The notes beneath the pieces are model-generated. The model was not told the origin of the DNA, did no database searches, and saw only the letters and a program-made list of their open reading frames with translations. Positions 1 through 6,721 of a stretch of DNA of 11,913 nucleotides are shown here, piece by piece. The first letter of the stretch is position 1, and each line of letters opens with the position of its first letter. This DNA comes from an uncultured archaeon (GTDB taxonomy: Archaea > Halobacteriota > Methanosarcinia > Methanotrichales > Methanotrichaceae). A program made the translations under genes and the position numbers. Where the stretch lies: the NCBI GenBank assembly GCA_902385025.1, contig CABMDX010000045.1:1-11913 (forward strand), given 5' to 3'.

Positions 1-97
1 CAGTCTAGACCTTATCCAGGATGAGCCTTATCTTCTCCATGGAGGTCATATTTTCCAGCATCTCCTGGGAGATGAGGTCCATCTGCACTTCTCTCAT
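1..97 (-). CDS. DUF2073-like protein, N-terminus only, interrupted by in-frame TAG
   Basis: This short frame begins with an ATG 7 nt after the stop of the Era-like GTPase and reads 30 residues (starting MREVQMDLIS, then a TSMEKIRLILDKV segment) before a TAG at 7..5. From memory, the N-terminus matches the archaeal DUF2073 family, which usually follows this GTPase in methanogens. In that family the segment continues as a basic residue followed by x-Gly, and the bases after TAG (ACT G) would give Thr then a G-starting codon. The TAG therefore sits where Lys or Arg is expected, and the gene probably continues past the window edge. It could be a nonsense mutation, amber readthrough, or a genuinely short protein. 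The function of the family is unknown to me. The family call is moderate; the interruption is directly visible. Confidence 0.5.
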
Positions 98-104
98 CAA
101 GATA

Positions 105-743
105 TCACCCGAATTGAGTCGCTATGGCCTGATAAAGATCGTCCATCTTCGATCCTTCCAGGGCAGAGATCTGCACCATCGCATGCTGGGGAAAGGCAGC
201 TTTGATCTTGGCCGGCGAGGCATTGGGCAGATCCATCTTATTGGCCACAATGAGAAGCGGCAGCTTCCTGGCCTCCATATTTCCTATCACCGTCACATTA
301 ACCTGGGTATAGGGATCCTCAGTCGAATCCATGACCAGCAGCACTCCATCCAGATCATCAAGCCATTTGATGGCCTCGATGACACCCTCCGTAGCCTCCT
401 TGGCCCTCTTCTTGGCCTCGGTCTCGGATAGGCCGAATGCCATGAACTCCTTGAAATCGATTTTCGTCGCCATGCCAGGCGTATCCACTATGTCCAGCTC
501 GATGCTCGATCCATTGGCATTGATCATCACTCCCTCTTTGCGCATGGCCCTGCGAGTCTCATGGGGAATGGGTGAAACCGTTCCAAAGGAGCCTCCTCCA
601 CTCCAATCCTGCAAAATTCTGTTGGCCAGGGTGGTCTTTCCGGCATTCGGCGGGCCGTACAGTCCTATCTTGGCCCTTTTTTTCTTGAATATCTTATTTA
701 TCCAGGCCCCAAGGTTTTCCCTGAAGCTGCTGATGAAACCCAT
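105..743 (-). CDS. Era-like small GTP-binding protein
   Basis: A 212-residue cytoplasmic GTPase with all the G motifs: P-loop GPPNAGKT at residues 30-37, candidate switch Thr63, DTPG at 87-90, NKMD at 168-171 (guanine specificity) and SAL at 193-195. A basic, amphipathic N-terminus (about 1-25, with a KIFKKKR patch) could contact membrane or RNA. The C-terminal KH domain of bacterial Era is absent: the protein ends just after the G domain, as in the archaeal Era-like family. The start ATG is preceded by a purine-rich AGGTAGG at close spacing. The DUF2073-like frame follows after 7 nt, so the two are probably co-transcribed. In related archaea these genes travel together, but I know of no assigned role. 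The GTPase call is certain; the cellular function is not. Confidence 0.93.
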   Translation of the reverse strand: MGFISSFRENLGAWINKIFKKKRAKIGLYGPPNAGKTTLANRILQDWSGGGSFGTVSPIPHETRRAMRKEGVMINANGSSIELDIVDTPGMATKIDFKEFMAFGLSETEAKKRAKEATEGVIEAIKWLDDLDGVLLVMDSTEDPYTQVNVTVIGNMEARKLPLLIVANKMDLPNASPAKIKAAFPQHAMVQISALEGSKMDDLYQAIATQFG

Positions 744-949
744 GTCCTACCTCTGATCTCATAAAGCCCATATCTGTACTAATAATTTTCCATAATTTTT
801 ATCCAGCAATGGCTATTTGCATAGTGGCGAGCAGAGCAAGCATCTTCTGATTATTATTGATACTGTTTGCCTAGATAAAGCTTCTGCAGTGCAAGAGGAT
901 TTATTTAAATGGCACTATAAAATGAATAGTGGGGAAATAAGCTACCTTC
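744..949. other. Non-coding gap between GTPase start and radical SAM stop
   Basis: Both flanking genes are on the minus strand. The gap is AT-rich and shows no convincing gene. It should contain the promoter for the GTPase, but no clear TATA box stands out (AT-rich candidates lie near 780-800). A small inverted repeat at 913-931 lies just downstream of the radical SAM gene. Confidence 0.5.
913..931 (-). terminator. Weak hairpin after the radical SAM gene
   Basis: CACTAT at 913-918 pairs perfectly with ATAGTG at 926-931 across a 7-nt loop. It lies about 20 nt downstream of the radical SAM stop and is followed on the minus strand by an A/T-rich stretch. It may help termination, but the stem is only 6 bp and there is no clean T tract. 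Confidence 0.3.
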
Positions 950-2044
950 TCACCCGAATATGTCCTGGGCGGGGCAGTGATGGATATTGCCCTCGAAGCG
1001 GCCCGATTCTCTCAGTGCCTTCCAGGCATCTTTTAGCGAGCATTCTCTGATGTTCTCAAAGCTCTCTTGCAGGTATGGGCAACCTCTGATGCCTCCATCC
1101 ACTCCCACATGCATCCACCTTCTGCCAGCCATGCAGCCCATCATCTGCCCCTCAAAGTATGTGCTGGCAAAGAGGCGCGGGCCGGAGGCCTGGGAGTTGA
1201 TCTTTCGATAAAGGTCAATTATCTTCTCCCTTTCGATCTGTGTGAGTGCCTCCTTGGGCTCCTTTGGAATGCCCTCCCAGATGGACAGCTCCTGCACCCC
1301 AAGATCTTCCGCGAATTTGTAAAGCTCGGATATTCCGTCAACCTGTCCGGATTTCACATGGCAGGCCATCGTGACCAACAGCCCTGTATCCAGAGCTATG
1401 CGAATGGCCTCCACGGCCCTGGCATGAGCTCCCTCCACGCCTCTCACCCTGTCATGCTCCTCTGGATCCGAGCTGTAAATGCCGATGATCAGATTGTATA
1501 AACCGGCTTCTCTGAGCTTGACCGCCTTTTCTACCGTCATCTCCAGGCCTGGTGTGAAGAGATTGACTACTGCCTTCTCGGGATCTACATGCCTGATCAA
1601 TTCAAATATGTCCTCTCTCAGAAGCGGATCTCCTTCTGTAAAGGTGATGATGCAGGTACCCATATCCAGGGCCTGATCGATGACACTTACGATCTCCTCC
1701 CGGCTGAGCTCACCTTCGCCGTCCTTTATCAGGCAGTGATCGCAATTGGCACCGCAGCGTCGTGTAACTTCGATGGAGACGGTCTGGGGCACAGGTCTGC
1801 CAATGGCCGTTCGAGCCTCATTAATGAGCAGCCTTTTAAATGGCCCGCTGGGGATAGGCGGAAGCCATGTGCTGGCAACTATGTCTTTGAGCCTGACCTG
1901 AGCCGGCTTCTCCTCAGCCAGCCTCTGGTTTATTGTTTTTAGGGCAGGCTGGACTATTCTTTCCAGGGCGCCGGATGCCTTCAAGGCCATCAAGTCTCTG
2001 TCGAAATCTATGCTCAGGGCGGCAGTCTTGATAAGCTGGGTCAT
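950..2044 (-). CDS. Radical SAM protein with SPASM-like C-terminal cysteines
   Basis: A 364-residue protein. The [4Fe-4S]/SAM site is Cys97-x3-Cys101-x2-Cys104 (RRCGANCDHC), and TEGDP at 136-140 stands at the usual GGEP position that contacts SAM. A TIM-barrel-like stretch follows to about 290. The C-terminal part has Cys304, Cys322, Cys335 and Cys357, with GCMAG and GCPY patterns typical of SPASM/twitch domains that bind an auxiliary Fe-S cluster. An upstream in-frame extension reaching 2263 overlaps argG and is not protein-like, so I place the start at the ATG at 2044, just after an AAAGGTCA. The N-terminal 90 residues are a separate, mostly helical region. The gene is divergent from argG and no peptide substrate gene is adjacent. 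The substrate is unknown; cofactor or peptide modification is possible. Family call firm, role unknown. Confidence 0.9.
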   Translation of the reverse strand: MTQLIKTAALSIDFDRDLMALKASGALERIVQPALKTINQRLAEEKPAQVRLKDIVASTWLPPIPSGPFKRLLINEARTAIGRPVPQTVSIEVTRRCGANCDHCLIKDGEGELSREEIVSVIDQALDMGTCIITFTEGDPLLREDIFELIRHVDPEKAVVNLFTPGLEMTVEKAVKLREAGLYNLIIGIYSSDPEEHDRVRGVEGAHARAVEAIRIALDTGLLVTMACHVKSGQVDGISELYKFAEDLGVQELSIWEGIPKEPKEALTQIEREKIIDLYRKINSQASGPRLFASTYFEGQMMGCMAGRRWMHVGVDGGIRGCPYLQESFENIRECSLKDAWKALRESGRFEGNIHHCPAQDIFG

Positions 2045-2130
2045 TGACCTTTCTTTTTTCGTAGCAGTTATAGAGTTATCGCCCAGGAGAAGAGATAAGG
2101 TTAAATCGAACCGGCCTCTTGTACGTGGAC

Positions 2131-2135
2131 GGTGA
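2131..2135 (+). promoter_or_regulatory. Shine-Dalgarno GGTGA deciding the argG start
   Basis: The archaeal GGTGA motif lies 7 nt before the GTG at 2143. Upstream in-frame TTG (2119) and GTG (2125) codons would add only poorly conserved residues, so this site supports the GTG at 2143 as the start. Confidence 0.7.
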
Positions 2136-2142
2136 AGCCAAA

Positions 2143-3318
2143 GTGTCTGAAGTTGTTCTGGCCTATTCCGGAGGCCTGGATACATCGGTTTGCATTCCGC
2201 TCCTCCGTGAGCGCTATGGATTTGATAAGGTTGTAACCGTTCTCGTGGATGTCGGTCAGCCAAGGTCGGATATCGAACGCGGAAACCTCAGAGCAGAGAA
2301 GCTGGCAGATGAGCATTATGTTATCGATGCCAGGAAGGAGTTTGTAGATACATGTCTCTTCCCGCTCATCAAAGCCAATGGCTCTTATGAGGGATATGTG
2401 CTGGGAACTGCCATCGCCAGGCCGCTCATTGCGAGCAAGGCAGTGGAAATTGCTTTAAAAAGGGGCATCAAGAACCTGGCACATGGGTGCACGGGCCGCG
2501 GCAACGACCAGCTCCGCTTCGAGGCAATCTTCCGGGCTACCGACTGCCGGGTAATCGCGCCCATGAGGGAGCTGGATCTGGCAAGGGAGTGGGAGATCGA
2601 TTATGCTCGCGAGCACGGCATTGAGGTGCCCGTTACCAAAGAGCGGCCCTGGTCGATTGACGAGAATATCTGGTCTCGCTCTATTGAAGGCGGAAAGCTG
2701 GAGGACCCATACTTCGAGCCGCCTGAAGAGATCTATGGCTGGACCAAGACTCCAAGCAGCGGCAGGCCTTCCCAGGTGGTGGAGATCGGGTTTGCCAATG
2801 GAGTGCCGGTCTCTTTGGATGGCGTAAAAATGGAGGGCCTGGAGCTGATCGAGAAGCTCAACCTGATCGGTGGAGAGCATGGCGTTGGCAGGACTGATAT
2901 GGTGGAGGACAGGGTTCTGGGACTGAAGGCTCGCGAGAACTATGAGCATCCTGCTGCCACAATTCTCCTGGCGGCGCACAAGGATCTGGAGCATCTTGTG
3001 CTCTCACGCTCAGAGCTCAAGTTCAAGGTCATGGTGGACGAAGCCTGGTCGGAGCTGGCCTACATGGGTCTGGTGGAGGATCCACTTTACGCCGACCTGA
3101 ATGCCTTCCTGGATCAGTCCCAGAGAAGGGTCAACGGCTCGGTCAGAATGAAGCTTTACTGCGGTAATGCCATCTCTGTAGGTCGCAGGTCGCCCAATGC
3201 GCTTTACTCGCAGGATATGGTCTCTTTTGACTCCCAGACCCTGAGCCAGAAGGATGCAGAGGGCTTTGCCAAGTATCATGGCTTCCAGGCAAGGCTGCTG
3301 AAGAGATTGGGTCACTAA
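2143..3318 (+). CDS. argG: Argininosuccinate synthase
   Basis: A 391-residue enzyme joining citrulline and aspartate with ATP to make argininosuccinate, the penultimate step of arginine synthesis in the cytoplasm. The ATP-pyrophosphatase P-loop AYSGGLDTS is at residues 7-15 and the second signature [13 protein letters not shown] is at about 115-127. Other family hallmarks are [18 protein letters not shown] (nucleotide/substrate region) and the C-terminal [13 protein letters not shown]. Length fits the family. The start is taken as GTG because GGTGA precedes it by 7 nt and homologues begin right at the V-V-L-A-Y-S-G-G strand. It is divergent from the radical SAM gene across about 98 nt and has no arginine-pathway neighbour here, so it is probably its own transcription unit. 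No defects seen. Confidence 0.97.
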   Translation: MSEVVLAYSGGLDTSVCIPLLRERYGFDKVVTVLVDVGQPRSDIERGNLRAEKLADEHYVIDARKEFVDTCLFPLIKANGSYEGYVLGTAIARPLIASKAVEIALKRGIKNLAHGCTGRGNDQLRFEAIFRATDCRVIAPMRELDLAREWEIDYAREHGIEVPVTKERPWSIDENIWSRSIEGGKLEDPYFEPPEEIYGWTKTPSSGRPSQVVEIGFANGVPVSLDGVKMEGLELIEKLNLIGGEHGVGRTDMVEDRVLGLKARENYEHPAATILLAAHKDLEHLVLSRSELKFKVMVDEAWSELAYMGLVEDPLYADLNAFLDQSQRRVNGSVRMKLYCGNAISVGRRSPNALYSQDMVSFDSQTLSQKDAEGFAKYHGFQARLLKRLGH

Positions 3319-3361
3319 AGGGCCGCTTTTGTTCCAGAAGTCTAAAATTAGAGGCAAATGA

Positions 3362-3389
3362 GGGCAGCATTTATTTGACAACGCTGCCC
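3362..3389. repeat. Inverted repeat bracketing the DUF2111 TATA-like box
   Basis: GGGCAGC at 3362-3368 is perfectly repeated in inverse as GCTGCCC at 3383-3389, with a 14-nt spacer containing TTTATTTG. It may be an operator, or a hairpin in the argG 3' region. Confidence 0.5.
3370..3377 (+). promoter_or_regulatory. Candidate TATA box of the DUF2111 gene
   Basis: TTTATTTG lies 25-32 nt before the ATG at 3402. That is the spacing expected if transcription begins at or near the start codon, as in leaderless archaeal mRNAs. Consistent with this, there is no Shine-Dalgarno in front of the ATG. Confidence 0.4.
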
Positions 3390-3401
3390 AATATAATCAA
3401 T

Positions 3402-3779
3402 ATGTCCCGTCTAGTGATATCTGAGGACTCCAGGTCCGGGGACCTGGCTGTGCTCGCACTTGCAATCAATGAGCTCGTCCGGCTTCCCGTGACCATGAAG
3501 AGCTCGAAATTTCCGGGCGTAAGAGTTGAGGACGGCAAAGTTCTGGATGAGAACTAGAGCGGTCCGGTCCTGGAAGAGGTCATAAGGACCGGCAAGCCCA
3601 TCCGCACCACTCCTGAGAGTGGGGCCTACAAGGGAGTGCCGGTATCAGTCGCTCCCATAATAATAGAAGGCCGGACAGTGGCAGCTCTTGGAGTGGTGGA
3701 TCTGGTGGGCACGATCGACATTCCAGATGTCTTTGGGGCCTATGTCGATGTGGTGAAACAGGTGGAGCGGAGGAAATAG
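3402..3779 (+). CDS. DUF2111 family protein split by an in-frame amber codon
   Basis: Reading from ATG 3402 gives 51 residues (MSRLVISEDS..., with FPGVRVEDGKVLDEN before the stop), then TAG at 3555-3557. In the same frame follow 73 residues (SGPVLEEVIR, TTPESGAYKGVPVSV, GVVDLVGTIDIPDVFGAY) ending at TAG 3777-3779. Both halves together match the DUF2111 domain known from methanogens, with no frameshift, for about 125 residues in all. The TAG falls in a loop-like position between the two halves. A perfect 8-bp hairpin begins 6 nt after it. Nothing near the TAG looks like a restart site. It is either a recent pseudogene or decoded by amber readthrough. The acetyltransferase begins 7 nt after the second TAG. 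The function of DUF2111 is not established; a sensory or regulatory role would be a guess. Confidence 0.75.
3564..3592 (+). promoter_or_regulatory. Perfect hairpin just downstream of the internal UAG
   Basis: CCGGTCCT (3564-3571) pairs with AGGACCGG (3585-3592) over a 13-nt loop, beginning 6 nt after the in-frame TAG of DUF2111. Its position resembles proposed readthrough-stimulating or PYLIS-like elements. The same bases also encode conserved-looking residues (PVLEEVIRTG), so chance cannot be excluded. Confidence 0.45.
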
Positions 3780-3786
3780 AGAAGAA

Positions 3787-4224
3787 ATGCTGATCCGGAG
3801 AGCAGAGCTGGGGGATCTGGCGAAGATCGTGCAGATCGAGGGGCTTTGCTTCCCGGAGGAAACAGCCTTTCCTCCTGGCATGTTTGCCTATCTCATCCGC
3901 TATTCCGTATCTCTGGTGGCCTGCGATCCTCGAGAAGGTGTGATCGGCTTTGTCATGGGATATGCCAGCGGGAGCATGGGAGCCGTTTATACTCTGGATG
4001 TTCATCCCCAATTTCGCAGAATTGGGGCAGGAAGCAGCCTCATCCTGGCATTGGAGGAGAAGCTCTCTCTGCTGGGCGCCAGAAGCGTTCGCCTGGAGGC
4101 TGCCCTGGATAGTCCCGGTGCCCTGGAGCTTTATCGCAAAGCCGGCTACAGGGAGCGAGAGCTGATCAGAAACTACTATGGGCGGGGAAAGCATGCCGTG
4201 CGGATGTGGAAAAATATTTGCTGA
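3787..4224 (+). CDS. GNAT-family N-acetyltransferase, RimI-like
   Basis: A 145-residue acetyl-CoA-dependent acyltransferase. The acetyl-CoA pyrophosphate-binding loop is QFRRIGAGS at 75-83, preceded by the TLDVHP strand (69-74) and followed by a helix with LEEKL. The C-terminal ALELYRKAGYRERELIRNYYGRGKHAVRM is characteristic of RimI/Nat proteins that acetylate protein N-termini. The start ATG follows an AGGAAATAGAGAAG purine-rich stretch, and the gene begins 7 nt after the DUF2111 stop, so the two are translationally close. The length is normal. The substrate is unknown; archaeal RimI-like enzymes acetylate ribosomal and other protein N-termini, but a methanogen-specific target linked to its neighbour is possible. 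Confidence 0.9.
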   Translation: MLIRRAELGDLAKIVQIEGLCFPEETAFPPGMFAYLIRYSVSLVACDPREGVIGFVMGYASGSMGAVYTLDVHPQFRRIGAGSSLILALEEKLSLLGARSVRLEAALDSPGALELYRKAGYRERELIRNYYGRGKHAVRMWKNIC

Positions 4225-4278
4225 TATTTGGGATGTGGGATTATTCTTAATGATTTGACCAGGACGAAAAGCGGCAAT

Positions 4279-5124
4279 ATGCAGCCTGAGCTTATTGCCA
4301 GAGTGGATAAGCTTTTGGACGAATTTATGGCTGTGGTGGATGCATTGGCAGAAGAGCGCCACCTGCAGAGGGGCATTGCAAGAAGCCAGTTGCCAAATAG
4401 CATGGTGGCTATCCTGGGCAGAGATCAGCTTACTATTTTAGCTCAGTTCCGTATGGAGAACAGATATGCGAGCTATTATAATAATCCAAAGGTCTCTCTC
4501 ACACCACAGCAGGCTGCAAACAGTGCGCAGTGGGAGTTTGGCATGGATGATGCCTTCATCATTCAGTTTCCGGCCAGCTTGCTGGACCAGAGCCCGAAGG
4601 AGCGGCTCGCTGCCCTGCAGGAGGTATCTGGCCGGCACATCGACTCGGAGTTCCAGAGGCTCGTCCAGCTTCTCAGCCTGATGCGCACAAGACCCATCTT
4701 TGGGCAGGCAATGCAGTCCCTTGGCGCTCGTTCAGCACTTCTGCTTTTGCCCCGTGAGGCTGAAAACGGAAAGAACAGTGAGGCTATTATAAGGACTGCA
4801 GATGCATTGGGCCTGGATGCATACGGTCCTGAAGACATCAGAAGCGGCAAGTCCGCAATCCGGGAATTATGGAATTACATCAATGAGGCGACGGTGATCA
4901 TTGCGGATCTGACTGGAAGTGATCCGGAGGTCATGTATGGCCTGGGCATAGCTCACACCATTGGAAAGGTGACAATTCTCATTCACCCTCAGGGCTCAAA
5001 ATATCTGACGGATATTCCAAGAACTCATGGGATAGAGTATGAGGATAGCGAGGAAGGCAGGCTGAAGCTGGAGGAGCAACTTTTGGGAACTCTGAGGTCC
5101 ATGTTGGCGCCGGTTGCAGAATAG
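4279..5124 (+). CDS. Deoxyribosyltransferase/TIR-like domain protein
   Basis: A 281-residue protein in two parts. Residues 1-140 are largely helical with no motif I recognise. Residues 150-240 form an alpha/beta domain with the sequence AIRELWNYINEATVIIAD then LTGSDPEVMYGLGIAHTIGK (208-230). This resembles the conserved block of nucleoside 2-deoxyribosyltransferase-like and related TIR-like nucleotide-processing proteins (typically ADLTGxNPNVxYELGIAHALGK). The Glu of the usual YELG is Gly221 here, so the classic catalytic residue is missing. An in-frame TTG at 4228 would add 17 residues of poor quality, so I prefer the ATG. It follows the acetyltransferase by 54 nt and probably shares its transcript. 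It may be a nucleotide sensor or a defence-related effector, but no defence partner is visible. Function uncertain. Confidence 0.7.
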   Translation: MQPELIARVDKLLDEFMAVVDALAEERHLQRGIARSQLPNSMVAILGRDQLTILAQFRMENRYASYYNNPKVSLTPQQAANSAQWEFGMDDAFIIQFPASLLDQSPKERLAALQEVSGRHIDSEFQRLVQLLSLMRTRPIFGQAMQSLGARSALLLLPREAENGKNSEAIIRTADALGLDAYGPEDIRSGKSAIRELWNYINEATVIIADLTGSDPEVMYGLGIAHTIGKVTILIHPQGSKYLTDIPRTHGIEYEDSEEGRLKLEEQLLGTLRSMLAPVAE

Positions 5125-5130
5125 ATCGAC

Positions 5131-5160
5131 CGGGCTCCTCGGGCCCGCCAATTTCTTTTG
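5131..5160 (+). terminator. GC hairpin plus T-rich tail
   Basis: CGGGC (5131-5135) pairs with GCCCG (5143-5147) just after the stop of the TIR-like gene, followed by TTTCTTTT. It separates this cluster from the ino1 promoter. Confidence 0.55.
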
Positions 5161-5170
5161 GGCCTATAAT

Positions 5171-5178
5171 GTTATATA
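5171..5178 (+). promoter_or_regulatory. TATA box of the ino1 operon
   Basis: GTTATATA matches the archaeal TATA consensus. It predicts a start of transcription near 5200 and a leader of about 55 nt carrying the GGAGG at 5241-5245. Confidence 0.6.
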
Positions 5179-5255
5179 CGTCCTGCATTTATACGAAGCT
5201 CCGACTCCGAACTCTGGTCTCCTAGCAACATGTGACCCAAGGAGGGGAAAAGAGG

Positions 5256-6395
5256 TTGAAAAAGATAAGGTTGGCAATCGCGGGCTTGGGAAACTGCGCA
5301 AGCTCCCTGATTCAGGGAATTGAATATTATAAACATACTGATGAAAAGGACTGCATCGGATTGATGCATTATGATATCAGCGGTTACAGAGCTGGCGATA
5401 TCGATGTTGTAGCAGCTTTCGATATTGATGCGCGAAAGGTGGGCCAGGATGTTAGCCAAGCCATATTTGCGCTGCCCAACTGCACCAAGATTTTCTATCC
5501 CGATGTCCCCCGCAAAGGCGTAAAGGTCAAGATGGGGCCGGTTCTGGATGGCGTGGCGCCCCACATGATGAATTATCCCGAGGATAAAAGGTTCGTCGTG
5601 GCAGATGTTGAGCCATGCGATGTGAGGCGCGAGCTGGAAGACTGCGGTGCGGACGTACTGGTGAATTATATGCCTGTGGGTTCTGAGCAGGCCACTCGTT
5701 TTTATGCCCAGGCTGCCCTTGATGCGGGCGTGGGCTTCGTAAACTGCATGCCGGTTTTTATCGCCTCCAATCCCGAATGGGCGAAAAAGTTTCAGGAGAA
5801 GGGTGTTCCAATAGTAGGTGACGATATCAAATCTCAGATCGGAGCCACAATCGTTCACCGTGCTCTCACTCAGCTTTTCAAGGACAGGGCTTGCGTAATG
5901 GACAGGACCTACCAGCTGAACATCGGCGGAAACACGGATTTCCTGAATATGCTCAATCGCGAAAGGCTCAAGTCCAAAAAGATCTCCAAGACCGAGGCCG
6001 TGCAGTCCATCCTGGACACGCCCCTTTGCGATGATGATATCCACATCGGCCCATCGGACTATGTGCCATGGCAAAAGGATAACAAGGTATGCTTCCTGCG
6101 TATGGAGGGCCGGATCTTTGGGGATGTGCCCATCAATCTTGAGCTGCGTCTGTCGGTTGAGGATTCGCCCAACAGCGGCGGAAGCTCCATTGATGCCATC
6201 AGGATCTGCAAGCTGGCAAGAGACAGAAAGATCGGAGGGCCGATTCTAGCTATCTCTGCTTATACTATGAAGCACCCGCCTGTGCAGTATCCTGATGAGA
6301 CTGCCAGGGAGATGGTGGATCGATTCATCCTGGGAGATGCCGGGGAATTGGAGAGCGCAAAGTACTGCCAGCCGCAGGTAGCCGCAGTTAAATAG
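5256..6395 (+). CDS. ino1: Myo-inositol-1-phosphate synthase
   Basis: A 379-residue NAD-dependent enzyme that isomerises glucose 6-phosphate to inositol 1-phosphate, the precursor of archaeal inositol phospholipids and some compatible solutes. The Rossmann dinucleotide loop is GLGNCASS at 10-17. Further family blocks are NYMPVGSE (137-144), GDDIKSQIGAT (188-198) and NIGGNTDF (222-229). It belongs to the shorter prokaryotic type shared by archaea and actinobacteria. I choose the TTG at 5256 because GGAGG lies 10 nt upstream and homologues begin at the KIRLAI strand; a GTG at 5232 would place the Shine-Dalgarno inside the gene. It has its own TATA box and its stop overlaps the frame of the cupin, so ino1, cupin and aminotransferase look like one operon. 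Confidence 0.95.
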   Translation: MKKIRLAIAGLGNCASSLIQGIEYYKHTDEKDCIGLMHYDISGYRAGDIDVVAAFDIDARKVGQDVSQAIFALPNCTKIFYPDVPRKGVKVKMGPVLDGVAPHMMNYPEDKRFVVADVEPCDVRRELEDCGADVLVNYMPVGSEQATRFYAQAALDAGVGFVNCMPVFIASNPEWAKKFQEKGVPIVGDDIKSQIGATIVHRALTQLFKDRACVMDRTYQLNIGGNTDFLNMLNRERLKSKKISKTEAVQSILDTPLCDDDIHIGPSDYVPWQKDNKVCFLRMEGRIFGDVPINLELRLSVEDSPNSGGSSIDAIRICKLARDRKIGGPILAISAYTMKHPPVQYPDETAREMVDRFILGDAGELESAKYCQPQVAAVK

Positions 6396-6481
6396 CTATC
6401 TTCTTCCAATACGCGGACGCGAGTGCCGTCGAGGTCGTCCCAGGACTTTTTCGCCGGACCCTGGTCAGCGACAGGGCTCTG
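6392..6481 (+). other. In-frame N-terminal cupin extension without a standard start codon
   Basis: Thirty codons in frame with the cupin ATG encode a sequence (FFQYADASAVEVVPGLFRR, then TLVSDRAL) that resembles the conserved N-terminal strand of small cupins. The stretch contains no ATG, GTG or TTG and is bounded upstream by TAA at 6389-6391. Its first codon is ATA at 6392, overlapping the ino1 TAG. Confidence 0.5.
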
Positions 6482-6721
6482 ATGATCTGCAGATTTGATT
6501 TGGAAACTGGCGTCGAGATTCCAAGCCATTCCCATCCGCAAAGCCAGGCCGGATATATCGTCAGCGGAAGGATTTGCATAACCGTTGGAGGCAAAAGCCA
6601 GGATCTGGGTCCCGGTGACAGCTACAGCGCTCCTCCCGGCGTCCTGCATTCTGCCAGGACCCTCGAGAAGGCAGTGGTGGTGGACACCTTCAGTCCTCCA
6701 AGAGACGACTACCTCGTATGA
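6482..6721 (+). CDS. Small single-domain cupin protein
   Basis: With the only standard start in frame (ATG 6482) this is a 79-residue cupin. Motif 1 is HSHPQSQAGYIVSGR, with His16 and His18 as metal ligands and Gln22 in place of the usual Glu. Motif 2 is G45-x5-P51-x-G53-x2-H56 (PGDSYSAPPGVLH). The C-terminus VVDTFSPPRDDYL is typical of small cupins. About 30 upstream in-frame residues also look like the family, so the real protein may be about 109 residues from a non-standard start. It sits between ino1 and the aminotransferase, and its TGA overlaps the next ATG (ATGA), which implies translational coupling. Likely a metal-binding sugar or small-molecule-binding protein; substrate unknown. 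Confidence 0.85.
   Translation: MICRFDLETGVEIPSHSHPQSQAGYIVSGRICITVGGKSQDLGPGDSYSAPPGVLHSARTLEKAVVVDTFSPPRDDYLV

Noticed and set aside
2045..2263. 73-codon upstream extension of the radical SAM frame
   Set aside because: It overlaps the N-terminus of argG on the other strand and its translation is arginine/proline-rich with no family similarity; the ATG at 2044 fits better.
2455..2994. 179-residue minus-strand frame inside argG
   Set aside because: It is a shadow of the strongly coding argG and shows no motifs.
3580..4362. 260-residue minus-strand frame opposite DUF2111 and the acetyltransferase
   Set aside because: The plus-strand genes have clear family motifs; the minus translation is rich in Pro, His and Ser and matches nothing I know.
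5172..6074. 300-residue minus-strand frame opposite ino1
   Set aside because: ino1 is certain by its motifs; the opposite frame is a by-product of codon bias and includes the ino1 promoter.
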